Below are positions 1 through 11,215 of a stretch of 43,810 nucleotides of DNA, one piece after another. Positions within the stretch are counted from its first letter, which is position 1; the number at the start of each line of letters is the position of its first letter. Under the pieces are notes generated by a model. That model was not told the DNA's origin, ran no database searches, and saw only the letters and a program-made list of their open reading frames with translations. The position numbers were made by a program, and so were the translations under genes. This DNA comes from an uncultured Methylotenera sp. Lineage in GTDB: Bacteria; Pseudomonadota; Gammaproteobacteria; Burkholderiales; Methylophilaceae. The stretch spans positions 1 to 43,810 of the forward strand of contig NZ_CAMLGS010000020.1 in NCBI RefSeq assembly GCF_946479685.1, given 5' to 3'.

Positions 1-65
1 GTTCAATGGTAGAACGCTAGCTTCCCAAGCTCGATACGCGGGTTCGATTCCCGTCACCCGCTCCA
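1..65 (+). tRNA. tRNA-Gly (anticodon CCC), 5' end cut by the window edge
   Basis: The window opens inside a tRNA. A D-arm (GTTC/GAAC around AATGGTA), an anticodon arm with the loop TTCCCAA, the T-arm GGTTCGATTCC and a 3' end finishing in CCA at 63-65 are visible. The CCC anticodon reads GGG glycine codons. About nine bases of the 5' acceptor strand lie outside the window. The encoded CCA is normal for proteobacteria. It lies 24 bases upstream of thiD, so thiD may be read from a promoter upstream of or inside the tRNA. Confidence 0.93.
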
Positions 66-89
66 CCTTTAGCAATTAGCGATTATATT

Positions 90-950
90 ATGGCCAACCA
101 AGCACCTCCATCAGTTTTAACCTTTGCCGGCACGGACCCCAGTAGTGGCGCAGGCCTGCAGGCAGATATCCTTACCTTTGCCAGCATAGGCTGCCACCCT
201 TTGTCGGTGGTGACCGCGATTACGGCACAGGATACGGTAGGTGTGGATGGTGTGCTTGCGATGGACTCTGACTGGGTGAACGATCAGGCGCGCGCCATTT
301 TAGAAGATGTGCAGGTATCTGCTTTTAAATTGGGTTTGCTGGGTTCAGTGGAGAATATCGCAGTGATTGCAGAAATCATGGCAGATTACCCGGATATCCC
401 GTTGCTGATAGATCCTATCCTCACTTCTGGTCGCGGTGATGATTTAAGCAACGATGAAATGATGGAAGCCATGGTGGAGCTGTTGTTCCCACAGGCGACA
501 TTGATTACGCCTAATAGCTTGGAAGCACGTCGCTTTGCGTTTGCCGATGAGGCGGAAGAAGTTGGCTTGACCTCGTTGGATGAGAGCGCAGCGCGCTTGT
601 TGGCAATGGGCAGTGAGTACGTGCTGATTACCGGTACGCATGAGCGCACCACCGAAGTGACCAACACGCTGTATGGCGAAGATAAGTTGATTAAAGCCTA
701 TAAATGGGAGCGCTTGCCTGGCAGTTACCACGGCTCCGGCTGCACCCTCACCAGCGCCATCGCCGCGTGTATGGCGCATGGCCTAAGCATAGAAGATGCC
801 GTGCTGGAAGCGCAAGAGTACACATGGCAAACTCTTAAAAACGGCTTCAGACCAGGCATGGGGCAGTATATCCCCGACCGTATGTTCTGGGCGCGCGATG
901 AAGAAGAGCCAGCTGCCGCTAGTGGCGACGGCAGTGTGAAAACACATTAA
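90..950 (+). CDS. thiD: Bifunctional hydroxymethylpyrimidine kinase / phosphomethylpyrimidine kinase
   Basis: This cytosolic enzyme phosphorylates hydroxymethylpyrimidine twice to give HMP-diphosphate, the pyrimidine half of thiamine. The sequence shows the N-terminal ribokinase-fold motif AGTDPSSGAGLQADI (residues about 13-27), the central LLIDPILTSGRG segment and the C-terminal anion-hole/catalytic motif YHGSGCTLTSAIAA. The 286-residue length is close to the roughly 266 residues of E. coli ThiD, with a short acidic tail extra. It heads an operon: thiE starts 9 bases after its stop and overlaps hemL. No THI box lies in the short space between the tRNA and this start. Confidence 0.95.
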   Translation: MANQAPPSVLTFAGTDPSSGAGLQADILTFASIGCHPLSVVTAITAQDTVGVDGVLAMDSDWVNDQARAILEDVQVSAFKLGLLGSVENIAVIAEIMADYPDIPLLIDPILTSGRGDDLSNDEMMEAMVELLFPQATLITPNSLEARRFAFADEAEEVGLTSLDESAARLLAMGSEYVLITGTHERTTEVTNTLYGEDKLIKAYKWERLPGSYHGSGCTLTSAIAACMAHGLSIEDAVLEAQEYTWQTLKNGFRPGMGQYIPDRMFWARDEEEPAAASGDGSVKTH

Positions 951-959
951 GCGCAGGCT

Positions 960-1580
960 ATGAGCGCGATCAAAGGGCTGTACGCCATTACGCCAGACGA
1001 GCAGGATACCGATGTCCTGCTAGCCAAGGTTGCGGCTGCGTTGCAGGGCGGTATCGGCGTTTTGCAGTATCGCAACAAGCTGGCAGATCATAAGCTGCAA
1101 ACCCAGCAGGCACGCGCCTTGCTGCCTTTGTGCCGACAATACCAGGTACCGTTTATTATTAACGACTCCATCAAGCTGTGCCTGACCTTAGATGCAGATG
1201 GTGTGCATCTGGGCGCAGACGACGGCAATCTAGCCGAGTCTAGAACCAGATTGGGCAAAAATAAAATCTTGGGTGCGTCTTGCTACAACCGTTTTGATTT
1301 GGCGGTATCGGCGCAGAAATTGGGCGCAGATTATGTGGCGTTTGGCGCTTGCTTTGCTTCTAGTACCAAGCCTAATGCGCCGGTTGCCGGCTTGCATTTA
1401 TTTACGCAGGCAAAAGCCGAGCTTCAAGTGCCTGCTGTTGCCATTGGCGGCATTACTTTAGAAAATGCGCCGTTAGCGATTGCCGCTGGCGCAGACTCCA
1501 TAGCGGTCATCAATGCAATTTTTAATGCAGATGACGTAAAATTAACCTCTCAACAATTTACAAAGCTATTTCAATCATGA
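960..1580 (+). CDS. thiE: Thiamine-phosphate synthase
   Basis: ThiE joins HMP-diphosphate (made by ThiD, encoded just upstream) to thiazole phosphate (made by the ThiG/ThiS system further down the window) to give thiamine monophosphate. The 206-residue protein has the family's TIM-barrel signatures: GVLQYRNK near residue 33, [25 protein letters not shown], and the phosphate-binding [11 protein letters not shown] near the C-terminus. The length is normal. It starts 9 bases after thiD, and its stop overlaps the hemL start by 4 bases (ATGA), so the genes are translationally coupled. Confidence 0.95.
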   Translation: MSAIKGLYAITPDEQDTDVLLAKVAAALQGGIGVLQYRNKLADHKLQTQQARALLPLCRQYQVPFIINDSIKLCLTLDADGVHLGADDGNLAESRTRLGKNKILGASCYNRFDLAVSAQKLGADYVAFGACFASSTKPNAPVAGLHLFTQAKAELQVPAVAIGGITLENAPLAIAAGADSIAVINAIFNADDVKLTSQQFTKLFQS

Positions 1581-2866
1581 CCTCATCCAATCAAGCCCTT
1601 TTTGAAAAATCACAACAACTTATTCCGGGTGGTGTTAATTCGCCGGTGCGTGCGTTTCGCAGTGTAGGTGGTACGCCTATATTTTTCAAAAAAGGCTTGG
1701 GTTCCAAGCTGTGGGATGTTGATGGCAAAGAGTACATCGATTACATCAACTCTTGGGGTCCGATGATTGTTGGCCATGCGCACCCGGATGTGATTGGCGC
1801 AGTGCAGGCGGTGGCGGCGAATAGTCTGTCATTTGGTGCGCCAACTGGCTTGGAGCTGGAAATGGCGGCATTGATTAACAAACTGGTGCCGAGCATGGAG
1901 CAGGTGCGTTTGGTGAGCAGCGGTACCGAGGCGACCATGAGTGCGATTCGTGTGGCGCGTGGTTTTACCGGCCGCAATAAATTAGTAAAGTTTGAAGGCT
2001 GTTACCACGGGCATTCTGATGCCTTGTTGGTAAAAGCGGGTTCTGGCTTGCTGACCTTTGGTGAGCCTAGCTCAGCGGGTGTTCCGGCAGAAGTGGCTGC
2101 TCACACCTTAACGCTGGAATACAACAATACCCAGCAATTAAAAGAGCTGTTTGCTACAGCAGGCAATGAAATTGCCTGTGTGATTATTGAGCCGGTAGTA
2201 GGCAATATGAATCTGGTAGTGCCGCATATGGAATTCCTGCAAACTCTGCGTGAGCTATGCACGCAGCATGGTGCGGTGCTGATTTTTGATGAGGTGATGA
2301 CCGGTTTCCGTGTGCACTTGGGTGGCGCGCAGGCGCTATATGGCATTAAGCCGGATATGACGACCTTGGGTAAAGTCATTGGCGGCGGTCTGCCGGTAGG
2401 TGCATTTGGCGGTCGTAAGGATATTATGCAATGCTTGGCGCCGCTAGGTGCGGTGTATCAGGCGGGTACCTTATCTGGCAACCCGGTGGCAGTAACTGCT
2501 GGTTTAGAGACCTTGAAGATAATTCAAGAGCCGGATTTCCACACAAAACTTACCGCAAAAACCAAAAAGCTGGTGGATGGCCTAGTGACTGCGGCAAAAG
2601 AAGCTGGCGTGGTATTCAGTGCGCAAAGCGTAGGTGGTATGTTTGGCTTGTATTTCAGCGAGCAGTGCCCGACCAGTTTTGCTGAAGTGATGCAGTCTAA
2701 TAAAGACAATTTCAATCTATTTTTCCATAGCATGCTGGAGTCTGGCATTTATTTGGGGCCGTCTGCATTTGAGGCTGGCTTTGTGTCTGCGGCACATACG
2801 GATGATGATATTGCCTTCACCTTGGCTGCGGCGAAAAAAGCATTTGCGGCAGTTGCTGCTCGTTAG
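1577..2866 (+). CDS. hemL: Glutamate-1-semialdehyde 2,1-aminomutase
   Basis: HemL is a PLP enzyme that converts glutamate-1-semialdehyde into 5-aminolevulinate, the precursor of all tetrapyrroles in the C5 pathway. The 429-residue protein starts with the typical [13 protein letters not shown] stretch. It carries the class-III aminotransferase motif [11 protein letters not shown] and the PLP-binding lysine K266 in [18 protein letters not shown]. Length is full. It overlaps thiE by 4 bases. Later in the window hemE encodes another step of the same pathway. The coupling of thiamine and haem genes appears to be simple operon sharing. Confidence 0.97.
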   Translation: MTSSNQALFEKSQQLIPGGVNSPVRAFRSVGGTPIFFKKGLGSKLWDVDGKEYIDYINSWGPMIVGHAHPDVIGAVQAVAANSLSFGAPTGLELEMAALINKLVPSMEQVRLVSSGTEATMSAIRVARGFTGRNKLVKFEGCYHGHSDALLVKAGSGLLTFGEPSSAGVPAEVAAHTLTLEYNNTQQLKELFATAGNEIACVIIEPVVGNMNLVVPHMEFLQTLRELCTQHGAVLIFDEVMTGFRVHLGGAQALYGIKPDMTTLGKVIGGGLPVGAFGGRKDIMQCLAPLGAVYQAGTLSGNPVAVTAGLETLKIIQEPDFHTKLTAKTKKLVDGLVTAAKEAGVVFSAQSVGGMFGLYFSEQCPTSFAEVMQSNKDNFNLFFHSMLESGIYLGPSAFEAGFVSAAHTDDDIAFTLAAAKKAFAAVAAR

Positions 2867-2963
2867 TACTTCAGGCAAAGCTTGCTTTGCTTAATTCGAT
2901 TACTCTGAGGGCTGTCGATAAAAAAATATTTATCTTTCAGTCCTATCTTGTTGAACTCATAGG

Positions 2964-2997
2964 CATTTAGCGGTAAACTTGAAGGTTCCGCTAAATG
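2964..2997 (+). promoter_or_regulatory. Strong hairpin in the gltB leader
   Basis: A perfect 10-bp inverted repeat (CATTTAGCGG at 2964-2973, CCGCTAAATG at 2988-2997) encloses a 14-base loop that can pair further (AACTT with AGGTT). It lies 17 bases before the gltB start and is followed by TTTTGTGATT, a poor U-tract. It may be the terminator of the thiD-thiE-hemL transcript or a leader element of gltB. No clear Shine-Dalgarno sequence stands between it and the ATG. Confidence 0.55.
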
Positions 2998-3014
2998 TTT
3001 TGTGATTAGATAAT

Positions 3015-6000
3015 ATGGCAACAGATTTAAGTAAGCAAATTGGTTCTGAAAACGCACTGGCTGCACACGATGATGCAGTTGCAGTTAATCCTGATTTGTA
3101 CGCAGGGCGACCAGAAAAACAAGGTTTATACAGACCTTCAAACGAGCGCGATGCTTGTGGCGTTGGTTTCGTAGCGCATATTAAAGGCAAGAAAAGTCAC
3201 GATATCGTGCAAAAAGGTTTGGAACTATTAACCAACCTGACGCACCGTGGCGCTACCGGCTATGACCCTAAGTTGGGTGATGGTGCTGGTTTGCTGATGC
3301 AAATGCCAGATGCCTTTATGCGCAAAGAAGCTGCGAAGCTTGGTATTGAGCTGCCAGCAGCGGGTCAATATGCGGTAGGTAATGTGTTCTTGCCGCAAAC
3401 CGCCAGCAATCGTGCTGCCTGTGAAGCGCTGTTCACAACAATCATTGCAGAAGAAAATCAAATCTTGCTGGGCTGGCGTGATGTGCCGGTTGATAACAGC
3501 AATATTGCACAAGCTGCACGCGATGTAGAGCCGACCATGCGTCAGGTGTTTATCGCTACCAGCGGCACTGACCAAAACGTGTTTGAGCGTAAACTGTTCG
3601 TGATTCGTAAACGTATCGAGCACGCAGTACGCGCACTTGAATTAACCGACAATGCAGCGTTCTACATGCCTTCATTGTCATCACGTACTATCGTGTACAA
3701 AGGTATGTTGCTAGCAAACGAAGTTGGCATCTACTACCAAGATCTAAACGATGAAAGCGTTGTTTCAGCGCTGGCATTAGTGCATCAACGTTTCTCTACC
3801 AATACCTTCCCTGCTTGGGATTTAGCCCATCCGTTCCGCATGATTGCGCATAACGGCGAGATCAATACCGTACAAGGTAACGTCAATTGGATGGCTGCAC
3901 GTCATGAAGCGATGCGCTCAACCGTAATCGGCGAAGACCTGGAAAAATTATGGCCGTTAATCGCTGAAGGCCAGTCTGACTCTGCATGTTTCGATAACTG
4001 TCTAGAGTTGTTGGTTGCGGGTGGCTACAGCTTGCCACATGCGATGATGATGCTGATTCCGGAAGCATGGTCAGGCAATCCATTGATGGATGAAGAGCGC
4101 CGCGCGTTCTACGAATACCACGCTGCATTGATGGAGCCATGGGATGGCCCAGCTGCGGTAGCGTTTACAGATGGCCGCATGGTGGGTGCTACGCTAGACC
4201 GTAACGGTTTGCGTCCAGCGCGTTACTTGGTAACTGATGATGACATCGTGATGATGGCGTCTGAAATGGGCGTGTTGACATTCCCACAAGAGAAAATCGT
4301 TAAAAAATGGCGTTTGCAACCAGGCAAAATGTTGCTGATCGACATGGAGCAAGGCCGTATTATTGACGACGCTGAAGTGAAAAAACAGCTGGCTACCGCT
4401 AAACCATACAAACAGTGGATTGAAAAATCACGCTATTTCCTGAGCGATATGCCAAAAGTACAAGGCGAGCTAGAGCTAGCGGCTGATTTGTTGGATACGC
4501 AGCAAGCATTTGGCTACACGCAAGAAGACATCAAGTTTATCCTGCAGCCTATGATTCAAAGCGGTGAAGAGGGTTCAGGCTCTATGGGTAACGACGCTGC
4601 CTTGCCAGTGTTGTCAGCAAAACCAAAAGTCTTATACAACTACTTCAAGCAATTGTTCGCGCAAGTGACCAACCCGCCAATCGACCCGATTCGTGAAGAG
4701 TTGGTGATGTCATTGATTACATTCATCGGCCCTAAACCAAACTTATTAGGTTTGGACGAGACAACACCACCTATGCGTTTAGAGGCTAGCCAACCAGTAT
4801 TGATGCTGGACGAGCTGGAGCAATTAAAAGCGATTGCTACGCTAACGCAAAACCAATATAAATCATTGGTGTTAGATATCACTTACCCAGCGGCGCAAGG
4901 TAAAGATGGCATGGCAGCTGCTGTTGCCAGCATCACTAAAGCGGCGTCTGACGCAGTGCAAAATGGCTTCAATATCTTAATCCTGTCTGACCGCAACGTA
5001 AGCGCAGACCGCGTAGCTATCCCTGCCCTGCTGGCTTGCTCTGCAACGCATGAGCATCTGGTAAAAGCAGGTTTACGCACCAGCACCGGCTTGGTGGTGG
5101 ATACCGGTTCAGCACGTGAAGTGCATCACTTCGCCTTGTTGGCAGGTTACGGTGCAGAAGCAGTTTGCCCATGGCTGACATTTGAAACTATCAAAGATTT
5201 GGCGACAGACAGCTACGCTGCAAACAAGAATTTTGTGAAAGCCATTAGCAAAGGCCTGTACAAAGTAATGTCTAAAATGGGCATTTCTACTTACCAGTCT
5301 TACTGCGGTGCACAGATTTTTGAAGCTATCGGTTTAAATAGCGAGTTCGTAGAGCAGTATTTCACTGGCACAGTGACCAATATTGAAGGTATTGGCTTAG
5401 AGCAAGTGTCTGAAGAGGCTGTACGTCTGCATACCGCTGCGTTTGGTGTTGACCCTGTGTTGGCAAACCATCTGGATGCAGGTGGTGAATACGCTTACCG
5501 TGTGCGTGGTGAAGAGCATACCTGGACGCCAGAGTCTGTATCTAAACTGCAAAATGCAACACGTACCGGCAAATACGACACCTACAAAGAATACGCTAAA
5601 TTAATTAACGACCAATCACGCCGTCACATGACGCTACGTGGTTTGTTTGAAATCAAATCAGCAGGTGCAGCGATTCCTTTAGAGTCTGTAGAGCCAGCCA
5701 AAGAAATCGTTAAACGCTTTGCAACTGGTGCGATGTCATTGGGTTCTATCTCAACTGAAGCGCATGCAACGTTAGCCATTGCGATGAACCGTATCGGCGG
5801 TAAATCGAATACTGGTGAAGGTGGTGAAGACGCTAAACGCTTTATCCCTGTGGCAAATGCAACCACCATGGCGGATGTGCTAGGTAGCAATCTGATTGAA
5901 AGTAACATCAATCTACAAGCTGGCGACTCTATGCGCTCTAGCATTAAGCAAGTGGCGTCAGGCCGTTTCGGTGTGACTGCGGAATACTTGGCTAATGCAG

Positions 6001-7706
6001 ACCAGATTCAAATTAAAATGGCGCAAGGTGCAAAACCAGGCGAAGGCGGTCAATTACCTGGCCATAAAGTATCAGAGTACATCGCTAAATTGCGTTTCTC
6101 TGTGCCGGGCGTGGGCTTGATCTCACCTCCTCCGCACCATGATATTTACTCAATTGAAGATTTGGCACAGCTGATTCATGACCTGAAAAACGCTAACCCG
6201 AAAGCTTCTATTTCAGTGAAACTAGTATCTGAAACTGGCGTAGGTACAGTGGCAGCAGGCGTGGCAAAAGCTAAATCTGACCATATCGTGATCGCAGGTC
6301 ACGATGGCGGTACCGGTGCTTCACCAATTTCTTCTATCAAGCACGCAGGTGCGCCGTGGGAGCTAGGTTTGTCTGAAACACAGCAAACTCTGGTGTTAAA
6401 CCAATTGCGCGGCCGTGTGGTGGTGCAAGTTGACGGCCAGATGAAAACAGGCCGTGATGTAGTAATCGGTGCGTTATTAGGTGCAGACGAGTTCGGTTTC
6501 GCGACTGCTCCATTGGTGGTTGAAGGCTGTATCATGATGCGTAAGTGTCACTTGAACACTTGCCCGGTTGGCGTTGCGACACAAGATCCAGAGTTGCGTA
6601 AACGCTTCACTGGTCAACCAGAGCACGTGGTGAACTACTTCTTCTTCGTTGCTGAAGAAGTGCGCGAGTTGATGGCGTCTATGGGTATCGCCAAGTTTGA
6701 CGACCTGATCGGTCGCCCAGATTTATTGGATATGCAAGCCGGTATCGACCACTGGAAAATCAGCGGCCTAGATTTCAGCAAAGTGTTCCACCAACCAGAT
6801 ATGCCAGCTAGCGTGTCACGTAAGAATAACGACGTGCAAGATCACGGCTTGGCTAACGCGTTGGATAACAAATTAGTTGCATTAGCAGCACCAGCCTTAG
6901 AAAAAGGTGACAAGGTGGTATTGGATATTCCAATCACTAACACTAACCGTACCGTAGGTACCATGCTGTCTAACCAAGTGGCAACACGCTACGGCAACGC
7001 TGGTTTACCACACGATACTATCCATGTGAATTTCACTGGTACTTCCGGCCAAAGCTTTGCGGCATTCCTGGCTAAAGGTATTACCTTTGATTTAACTGGT
7101 GAAGGCAATGACTATGTAGGTAAAGGTCTATGCGGTGGCCGTATCGTGATTAAACCGCCAAAAACCTTCCGTGGTATTTCACACGAGAACATTATCGTGG
7201 GTAACACCGTGATGTTTGGTGCAACTACCGGTGAGAGCTATTTCAGCGGTGTAGCTGGCGAGCGTTTCTGTGTGCGTAACTCAGGCGCAACGGCAGTGGT
7301 TGAGGGTGTTGGTAACCACGGTTGTGAGTACATGACTGGCGGTACTGTAGTAGTGCTAGGCGTGACTGGTCAAAACTTTGCAGCGGGTATGAGCGGCGGC
7401 GTGGCTTATGTTTACGATGAAGACGGCTTATTTGCAAAACGCTGCAATATGGGCATGGTGTCTTTAGAGAAGGTTGAGCACGTGGACAATGTAGCGCCAG
7501 ATGCGGTGCACCACTTGAATCAGCCAGACGAAGTGACTTTGCTCGCTTTAATCAACAAGCATGTTGAGTACACTGGCAGTGAGCGTGCAAAAGCGCTGCT
7601 TGCTGACTGGGATAACTCACGTGCCAAGTTTGTTAAAGTCATGCCAAACGAATACAAGCGCGCCTTGATTGAATTGGCTGAAGATAAAGCGCTAGTAGCG
7701 GCCTAG
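3015..7706 (+). CDS. gltB: Glutamate synthase (NADPH) large subunit
   Basis: GltB hydrolyses glutamine and transfers the ammonia to 2-oxoglutarate, making glutamate. It is the assimilatory partner of glutamine synthetase. Of 1563 residues, the first 47 are a propeptide and C48 in [11 protein letters not shown] is the expected N-terminal nucleophile of the class-II amidotransferase domain. A central domain and the FMN-binding synthase domain follow ([27 protein letters not shown]). The 3Fe-4S cluster ligands C1172, C1178 and C1183 sit in [19 protein letters not shown]. The C-terminal GXGXG beta-helix begins near residue 1290. Length is normal. gltD follows after 56 bases. Confidence 0.98.
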   Translation: MATDLSKQIGSENALAAHDDAVAVNPDLYAGRPEKQGLYRPSNERDACGVGFVAHIKGKKSHDIVQKGLELLTNLTHRGATGYDPKLGDGAGLLMQMPDAFMRKEAAKLGIELPAAGQYAVGNVFLPQTASNRAACEALFTTIIAEENQILLGWRDVPVDNSNIAQAARDVEPTMRQVFIATSGTDQNVFERKLFVIRKRIEHAVRALELTDNAAFYMPSLSSRTIVYKGMLLANEVGIYYQDLNDESVVSALALVHQRFSTNTFPAWDLAHPFRMIAHNGEINTVQGNVNWMAARHEAMRSTVIGEDLEKLWPLIAEGQSDSACFDNCLELLVAGGYSLPHAMMMLIPEAWSGNPLMDEERRAFYEYHAALMEPWDGPAAVAFTDGRMVGATLDRNGLRPARYLVTDDDIVMMASEMGVLTFPQEKIVKKWRLQPGKMLLIDMEQGRIIDDAEVKKQLATAKPYKQWIEKSRYFLSDMPKVQGELELAADLLDTQQAFGYTQEDIKFILQPMIQSGEEGSGSMGNDAALPVLSAKPKVLYNYFKQLFAQVTNPPIDPIREELVMSLITFIGPKPNLLGLDETTPPMRLEASQPVLMLDELEQLKAIATLTQNQYKSLVLDITYPAAQGKDGMAAAVASITKAASDAVQNGFNILILSDRNVSADRVAIPALLACSATHEHLVKAGLRTSTGLVVDTGSAREVHHFALLAGYGAEAVCPWLTFETIKDLATDSYAANKNFVKAISKGLYKVMSKMGISTYQSYCGAQIFEAIGLNSEFVEQYFTGTVTNIEGIGLEQVSEEAVRLHTAAFGVDPVLANHLDAGGEYAYRVRGEEHTWTPESVSKLQNATRTGKYDTYKEYAKLINDQSRRHMTLRGLFEIKSAGAAIPLESVEPAKEIVKRFATGAMSLGSISTEAHATLAIAMNRIGGKSNTGEGGEDAKRFIPVANATTMADVLGSNLIESNINLQAGDSMRSSIKQVASGRFGVTAEYLANADQIQIKMAQGAKPGEGGQLPGHKVSEYIAKLRFSVPGVGLISPPPHHDIYSIEDLAQLIHDLKNANPKASISVKLVSETGVGTVAAGVAKAKSDHIVIAGHDGGTGASPISSIKHAGAPWELGLSETQQTLVLNQLRGRVVVQVDGQMKTGRDVVIGALLGADEFGFATAPLVVEGCIMMRKCHLNTCPVGVATQDPELRKRFTGQPEHVVNYFFFVAEEVRELMASMGIAKFDDLIGRPDLLDMQAGIDHWKISGLDFSKVFHQPDMPASVSRKNNDVQDHGLANALDNKLVALAAPALEKGDKVVLDIPITNTNRTVGTMLSNQVATRYGNAGLPHDTIHVNFTGTSGQSFAAFLAKGITFDLTGEGNDYVGKGLCGGRIVIKPPKTFRGISHENIIVGNTVMFGATTGESYFSGVAGERFCVRNSGATAVVEGVGNHGCEYMTGGTVVVLGVTGQNFAAGMSGGVAYVYDEDGLFAKRCNMGMVSLEKVEHVDNVAPDAVHHLNQPDEVTLLALINKHVEYTGSERAKALLADWDNSRAKFVKVMPNEYKRALIELAEDKALVAA

Positions 7707-7762
7707 AGTCGCTTTTAATAGAAACAAGTAAAGAGACTCTTTAGGGAAAAGGCCTTATAAGT

Positions 7763-9190
7763 ATGGGTAAAGCAACGGGATTTATGGAATTTGAACGTCT
7801 GTCCGAGGCAAACTTGCCAGTACAGGATCGCGTTAAGAATTACAAAGAATTTGTACTACATTTAACAGACGACCAAGCGAAGCAGCAAGGTGCACGTTGT
7901 ATGGATTGCGGTATTCCATTCTGTACAACCGGTTGTCCAATCAACAATATCATTCCTGACTGGAATGATTTGGTATACCACCAAGACTGGCGTAGTGCGA
8001 TTGATGTATTGCATTCAACCAACAACTTTCCAGAGTTCACTGGTCGTATCTGCCCTGCCCCATGTGAGGCAGCATGTACACTGAACATCAATGCTGATGC
8101 GGTTGGTATTAAATCAATCGAGCATGCGATTATTGATAAAGCTTGGGAAAATGATTGGGTACAACCACAAGTTAACCCAAACAAAACCGGTAAAAAAGTA
8201 GCTGTAGTGGGTTCTGGCCCAGCTGGTTTGGCAGCGGCGCAGCAATTGGCGCGTGCAGGTCACAGCGTTGTTGTGCTGGAAAAAAACAGCCGTATCGGTG
8301 GTTTGTTACGCTACGGTATTCCTGACTTCAAAATGGAAAAATCACACATTGACCGCCGTATGGCGCAAATGGAAGCCGAAGGCGTTGAGTTCCGCGTGAA
8401 TCAGCACGTGGGCGAAAACGTGAACGCTGACGCTTTGGTAGCTGAGTTCGATGCTGTGGTATTGGCAGCAGGTGCTGAGCAGCCACGTGATTTGCCAGTG
8501 ACTGGCCGTGAGTTGGATGGTGTGCATTTCGCCATGGACTTCTTAACACCGCAAAACAAAGTGGTGGCTGGCGATGTGATTCCTGACCAAATTAAAGCCA
8601 CCGGTAAACATGTGGTGGTGATTGGTGGCGGCGACACAGGTTCTGACTGCGTTGGTACATCAAACCGTCATGGCGCTGCTAGCATTACTCAATTTGAGTT
8701 GATGCCGCAACCACCAGAGAAAGAGAACAAAGAGTTGGTATGGCCGAACTGGCCGTTAAAACTACGTACTTCTAGCTCACATGAAGAAGGCGCTAACCGT
8801 GACTGGTCTATTACTACTAAAGAGTTGATCGGTGAAAACGGTAAAGTAGTGGCACTGAAAGGTGCACGTGTAGAGTGGAAAGACGGCAAAATGTCTGAAG
8901 TTGCTGGTACTGAATTCACGATTCCAGCAGATTTAGTGTTCTTGGCCATGGGCTTTGTATCACCAATCCAAAAATTGCTGGAAGCGTTTGGTGTAGAGAA
9001 AGATAACCGCGGTAACGCTAAAGCGACTACCGACGGTATTGGCAGCTACCAAACCAACAAAGACAAAGTGTTTGCAGCAGGCGACGTACGTCGTGGCCAG
9101 TCTTTAGTGGTTTGGGCTATCCGTGAGGGTCGTCAGGCAGCGCGTGCAGTAGATGAATTTTTGATGGGCTCATCAGTATTGCCACGCTAA
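7763..9190 (+). CDS. gltD: Glutamate synthase (NADPH) small subunit
   Basis: GltD takes electrons from NADPH through FAD and two 4Fe-4S clusters to the FMN of GltB. The N-terminal cluster-binding region has C46, C49, C54 and C58 ([13 protein letters not shown]) and C97, C101 and C105 (CPAPCEAAC). An FAD Rossmann motif [12 protein letters not shown] begins near residue 148, an NADPH-binding motif [12 protein letters not shown] lies near residue 285, and the C-terminal FAD motif [12 protein letters not shown] is present. The 475-residue length is typical. The gene is followed at once by a hairpin terminator, which closes the gltBD operon. Confidence 0.97.
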   Translation: MGKATGFMEFERLSEANLPVQDRVKNYKEFVLHLTDDQAKQQGARCMDCGIPFCTTGCPINNIIPDWNDLVYHQDWRSAIDVLHSTNNFPEFTGRICPAPCEAACTLNINADAVGIKSIEHAIIDKAWENDWVQPQVNPNKTGKKVAVVGSGPAGLAAAQQLARAGHSVVVLEKNSRIGGLLRYGIPDFKMEKSHIDRRMAQMEAEGVEFRVNQHVGENVNADALVAEFDAVVLAAGAEQPRDLPVTGRELDGVHFAMDFLTPQNKVVAGDVIPDQIKATGKHVVVIGGGDTGSDCVGTSNRHGAASITQFELMPQPPEKENKELVWPNWPLKLRTSSSHEEGANRDWSITTKELIGENGKVVALKGARVEWKDGKMSEVAGTEFTIPADLVFLAMGFVSPIQKLLEAFGVEKDNRGNAKATTDGIGSYQTNKDKVFAAGDVRRGQSLVVWAIREGRQAARAVDEFLMGSSVLPR

Positions 9191-9222
9191 GTTAGCGCGA
9201 CAGCATGAAAATGTAAAAAACT

Positions 9223-9259
9223 AAAGGATGCAAAGTAAAACCACTTTGTGTCCTTTTTT
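9223..9259 (+). terminator. Rho-independent terminator of gltBD
   Basis: A 14-bp stem (AAAGGATGCAAAGT at 9223-9236 with ACTTTGTGTCCTTT at 9243-9256) contains two G-U wobbles and no mismatch when read as RNA. The loop has 6 bases and the run of T ends at 9259. It lies only 14 bases before the hemE start codon, so hemE must be read through it or from a promoter inside this short gap. Confidence 0.8.
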
Positions 9260-9273
9260 ATTTAGGTATGCAA

Positions 9274-10338
9274 ATGAATCAATTAAAAAACGACACGTTC
9301 TTAAAAGCGCTGATGCGCCAACCAACGGATTACACCCCAGTGTGGATGATGCGCCAGGCGGGTCGCTACTTGCCTGAGTACCGTGAAAGTCGTAAAACCG
9401 CGGGCAGTTTCTTGCAACTGTGTAAAAATGCGCAATTCGCGACAGATGTGACGCTGCAGCCTTTAGACCGCTATCCGTTACTAGATGCCGCGATTCTGTT
9501 TTCAGACATTCTCACCGTACCTGACGCCATGGGCTTGGGTTTGTACTTTGAAGAAGGCGAAGGCCCGAAGTTTGAGCGTACCTTGCAGCAGGAAGCTGAT
9601 ATTCAAAAACTGGTAGTGCCGGATATGGCGAAGCTGCAGTATGTATTTGATGCAGTAAGCAGCATCCGCAAAGCATTAGATGGCCGTGTGCCTTTAATCG
9701 GCTTCTCTGGCAGCCCGTGGACGCTAGCCACATACATGGTGGAAGGCAAAGGCGGCACTGACTTCTTAACTACCAAGAAAATGGCGTACGCCCGTCCGGA
9801 TTTATTGCACCATATTTTAGAAACTACGGCACAGACCGTGATTCAATACCTGAATGCGCAGATCATGGCCGGTGCACAGGCGGTGATGATATTTGACTCT
9901 TGGGGCGGCGCACTGGCGCACAATGCCTATAAGGAGTTTTCACTCAATTACATGCAGAAAATTGTAAATGGTTTAATTAAAACCAATGATGGCCGCACCG
10001 TGCCTAGCATCGTGTTCACCAAAGGCGGTGGCTTGTGGCTGGAAGCACAGGCCGAAATTGGCTCAGATGCATTAGGCTTGGATTGGACCGTGGATATCGG
10101 CAGCGCACGTCAGCGTGTGGGCGATAAGGTAGCGTTACAAGGTAACCTAGACCCTGCTATTTTATTATCTACGCCAGAAGCGATTGAGCGAGAAGTGGCC
10201 GCGGTATTAGCAAGCTACGGCAACGGTCATGGCCACGTATTTAATTTGGGTCATGGCATCACGCAATGGACGCCGCCAGAAAACGCGGCAGCGATGCTTA
10301 GCGCTATCAGAGCGCATAGCTTGCAATACCATAAGTAG
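9274..10338 (+). CDS. hemE: Uroporphyrinogen decarboxylase
   Basis: HemE removes four carboxyl groups from uroporphyrinogen III to give coproporphyrinogen III in haem synthesis. The 354-residue protein has the family signatures [16 protein letters not shown] near the N-terminus, [30 protein letters not shown] and the C-terminal FNLGHGI. I chose the second ATG (9274) over 9268 because TAGG at 9263-9266 is then spaced 7 bases away and the [10 protein letters not shown] start matches the family. A bidirectional terminator follows. Confidence 0.96.
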   Translation: MNQLKNDTFLKALMRQPTDYTPVWMMRQAGRYLPEYRESRKTAGSFLQLCKNAQFATDVTLQPLDRYPLLDAAILFSDILTVPDAMGLGLYFEEGEGPKFERTLQQEADIQKLVVPDMAKLQYVFDAVSSIRKALDGRVPLIGFSGSPWTLATYMVEGKGGTDFLTTKKMAYARPDLLHHILETTAQTVIQYLNAQIMAGAQAVMIFDSWGGALAHNAYKEFSLNYMQKIVNGLIKTNDGRTVPSIVFTKGGGLWLEAQAEIGSDALGLDWTVDIGSARQRVGDKVALQGNLDPAILLSTPEAIEREVAAVLASYGNGHGHVFNLGHGITQWTPPENAAAMLSAIRAHSLQYHK

Positions 10339-10396
10339 TATTTGCGCTTTTAACTATCGTTAGTTCAGTTAACCTTAGTTAAAAGCAAATGCTATA

Positions 10397-10428
10397 AAAA
10401 AAGCCTGATCATATGATCAGGCTTTTTT
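10397..10428. terminator. Bidirectional terminator between hemE and the convergent hydrolase gene
   Basis: A 32-base perfect palindrome (AAAAAAGCCTGATC, ATAT, GATCAGGCTTTTTT) gives a 14-bp stem with A-runs on one side and T-runs on the other. It can stop transcription from both strands: hemE from the left and the hydrolase gene from the right. Confidence 0.93.
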
Positions 10429-10474
10429 GTATTTGTGCGCTAGTGTTTAGCGCAAATGCATTATTGATGCCAGA

Positions 10475-11215
10475 TTACTGATGTAAGGTACGGCTAAACA
10501 GATTCAATGCCAGTTGGTAACCAATCATTGCTGTTTGCGGATCATAACGTTCACCTTCATCGCGCATAAAGGCATGCTGAGCATTAAACTCATGCCAGGT
10601 GAAAGTGATGTTGGTGTCGCTTAGTTTTTTATACACGTCTGCACGGCCAGCCGCTGGGATGTGCGGGTCTTGTTTACCCCAGATCATCAACAGCTCGCCA
10701 GTGATGTCGCTGAGGCGCTCCATGCTGTGCTGGCCAGCTTGGTTAGGAATCACTTGTGTGTGCAGGTCGGTTGCGTAGAAGCAAGCGGTACCTTTGATTT
10801 CAGGCTGCAATGCAGCACGGAACGCCAAGTGGCCGCCGATACAGAAGCCCATTGCACCGATGTTGCCGTTGTACCAAGCTTGTTGTTTCACAAAAGCGAT
10901 CATCGCCGCGTTGTCGGTGTCGTAGCCTTGTACATCTTTTGCAGATTTGTCTGCGTTACCTTTGTCGCGACCTGCGTCGTCATAGCCCAATACTGTGCCG
11001 ATAGGATTTAGTTCATGGAACACTTCTGGTACTAGTACAGCATAACCGTGGCTGGCAATGATTTTAGCGGCGCGCTCAATTGGGCCGGTTTGCTGAAAAA
11101 TCTCTGAATAGAATAAAACAGTAGGATATTTTCCATCGCCTGTTGGGCGGTGTATATATGTGCGCATGACCCCTGTTGGTGTGTTTAGGTCAGCAATGTT
11201 ACTTTGAATGTTCAT
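10475..11215 (-). CDS. Dienelactone hydrolase family protein
   Basis: This is an alpha/beta hydrolase of the dienelactone hydrolase type; the natural substrate cannot be told from the sequence. Counted from the start chosen here (246 residues), the nucleophile is C125 in GAMGFCIGGHLAF, the acid D183 in WGKQDPHIP and the base H214 in AQHAFM. This is the Cys-Asp-His triad of the family rather than a serine triad. A longer reading frame begins 57 bases upstream. I prefer the internal ATG because homology-like sequence starts there and a weak AGAGAG lies 7 bases before it. The protein is probably cytosolic, as no signal peptide is seen. It has no functional neighbours. Confidence 0.88.
   Translation of the reverse strand: MNIQSNIADLNTPTGVMRTYIHRPTGDGKYPTVLFYSEIFQQTGPIERAAKIIASHGYAVLVPEVFHELNPIGTVLGYDDAGRDKGNADKSAKDVQGYDTDNAAMIAFVKQQAWYNGNIGAMGFCIGGHLAFRAALQPEIKGTACFYATDLHTQVIPNQAGQHSMERLSDITGELLMIWGKQDPHIPAAGRADVYKKLSDTNITFTWHEFNAQHAFMRDEGERYDPQTAMIGYQLALNLFSRTLHQ

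Noticed and set aside
2877..2892. GCAAAGC-TT-GCTTTGC palindrome after hemL
   Set aside because: The 2-base loop is too tight for a normal terminator, no T-run follows, and it may be chance in a repetitive AAGC stretch.
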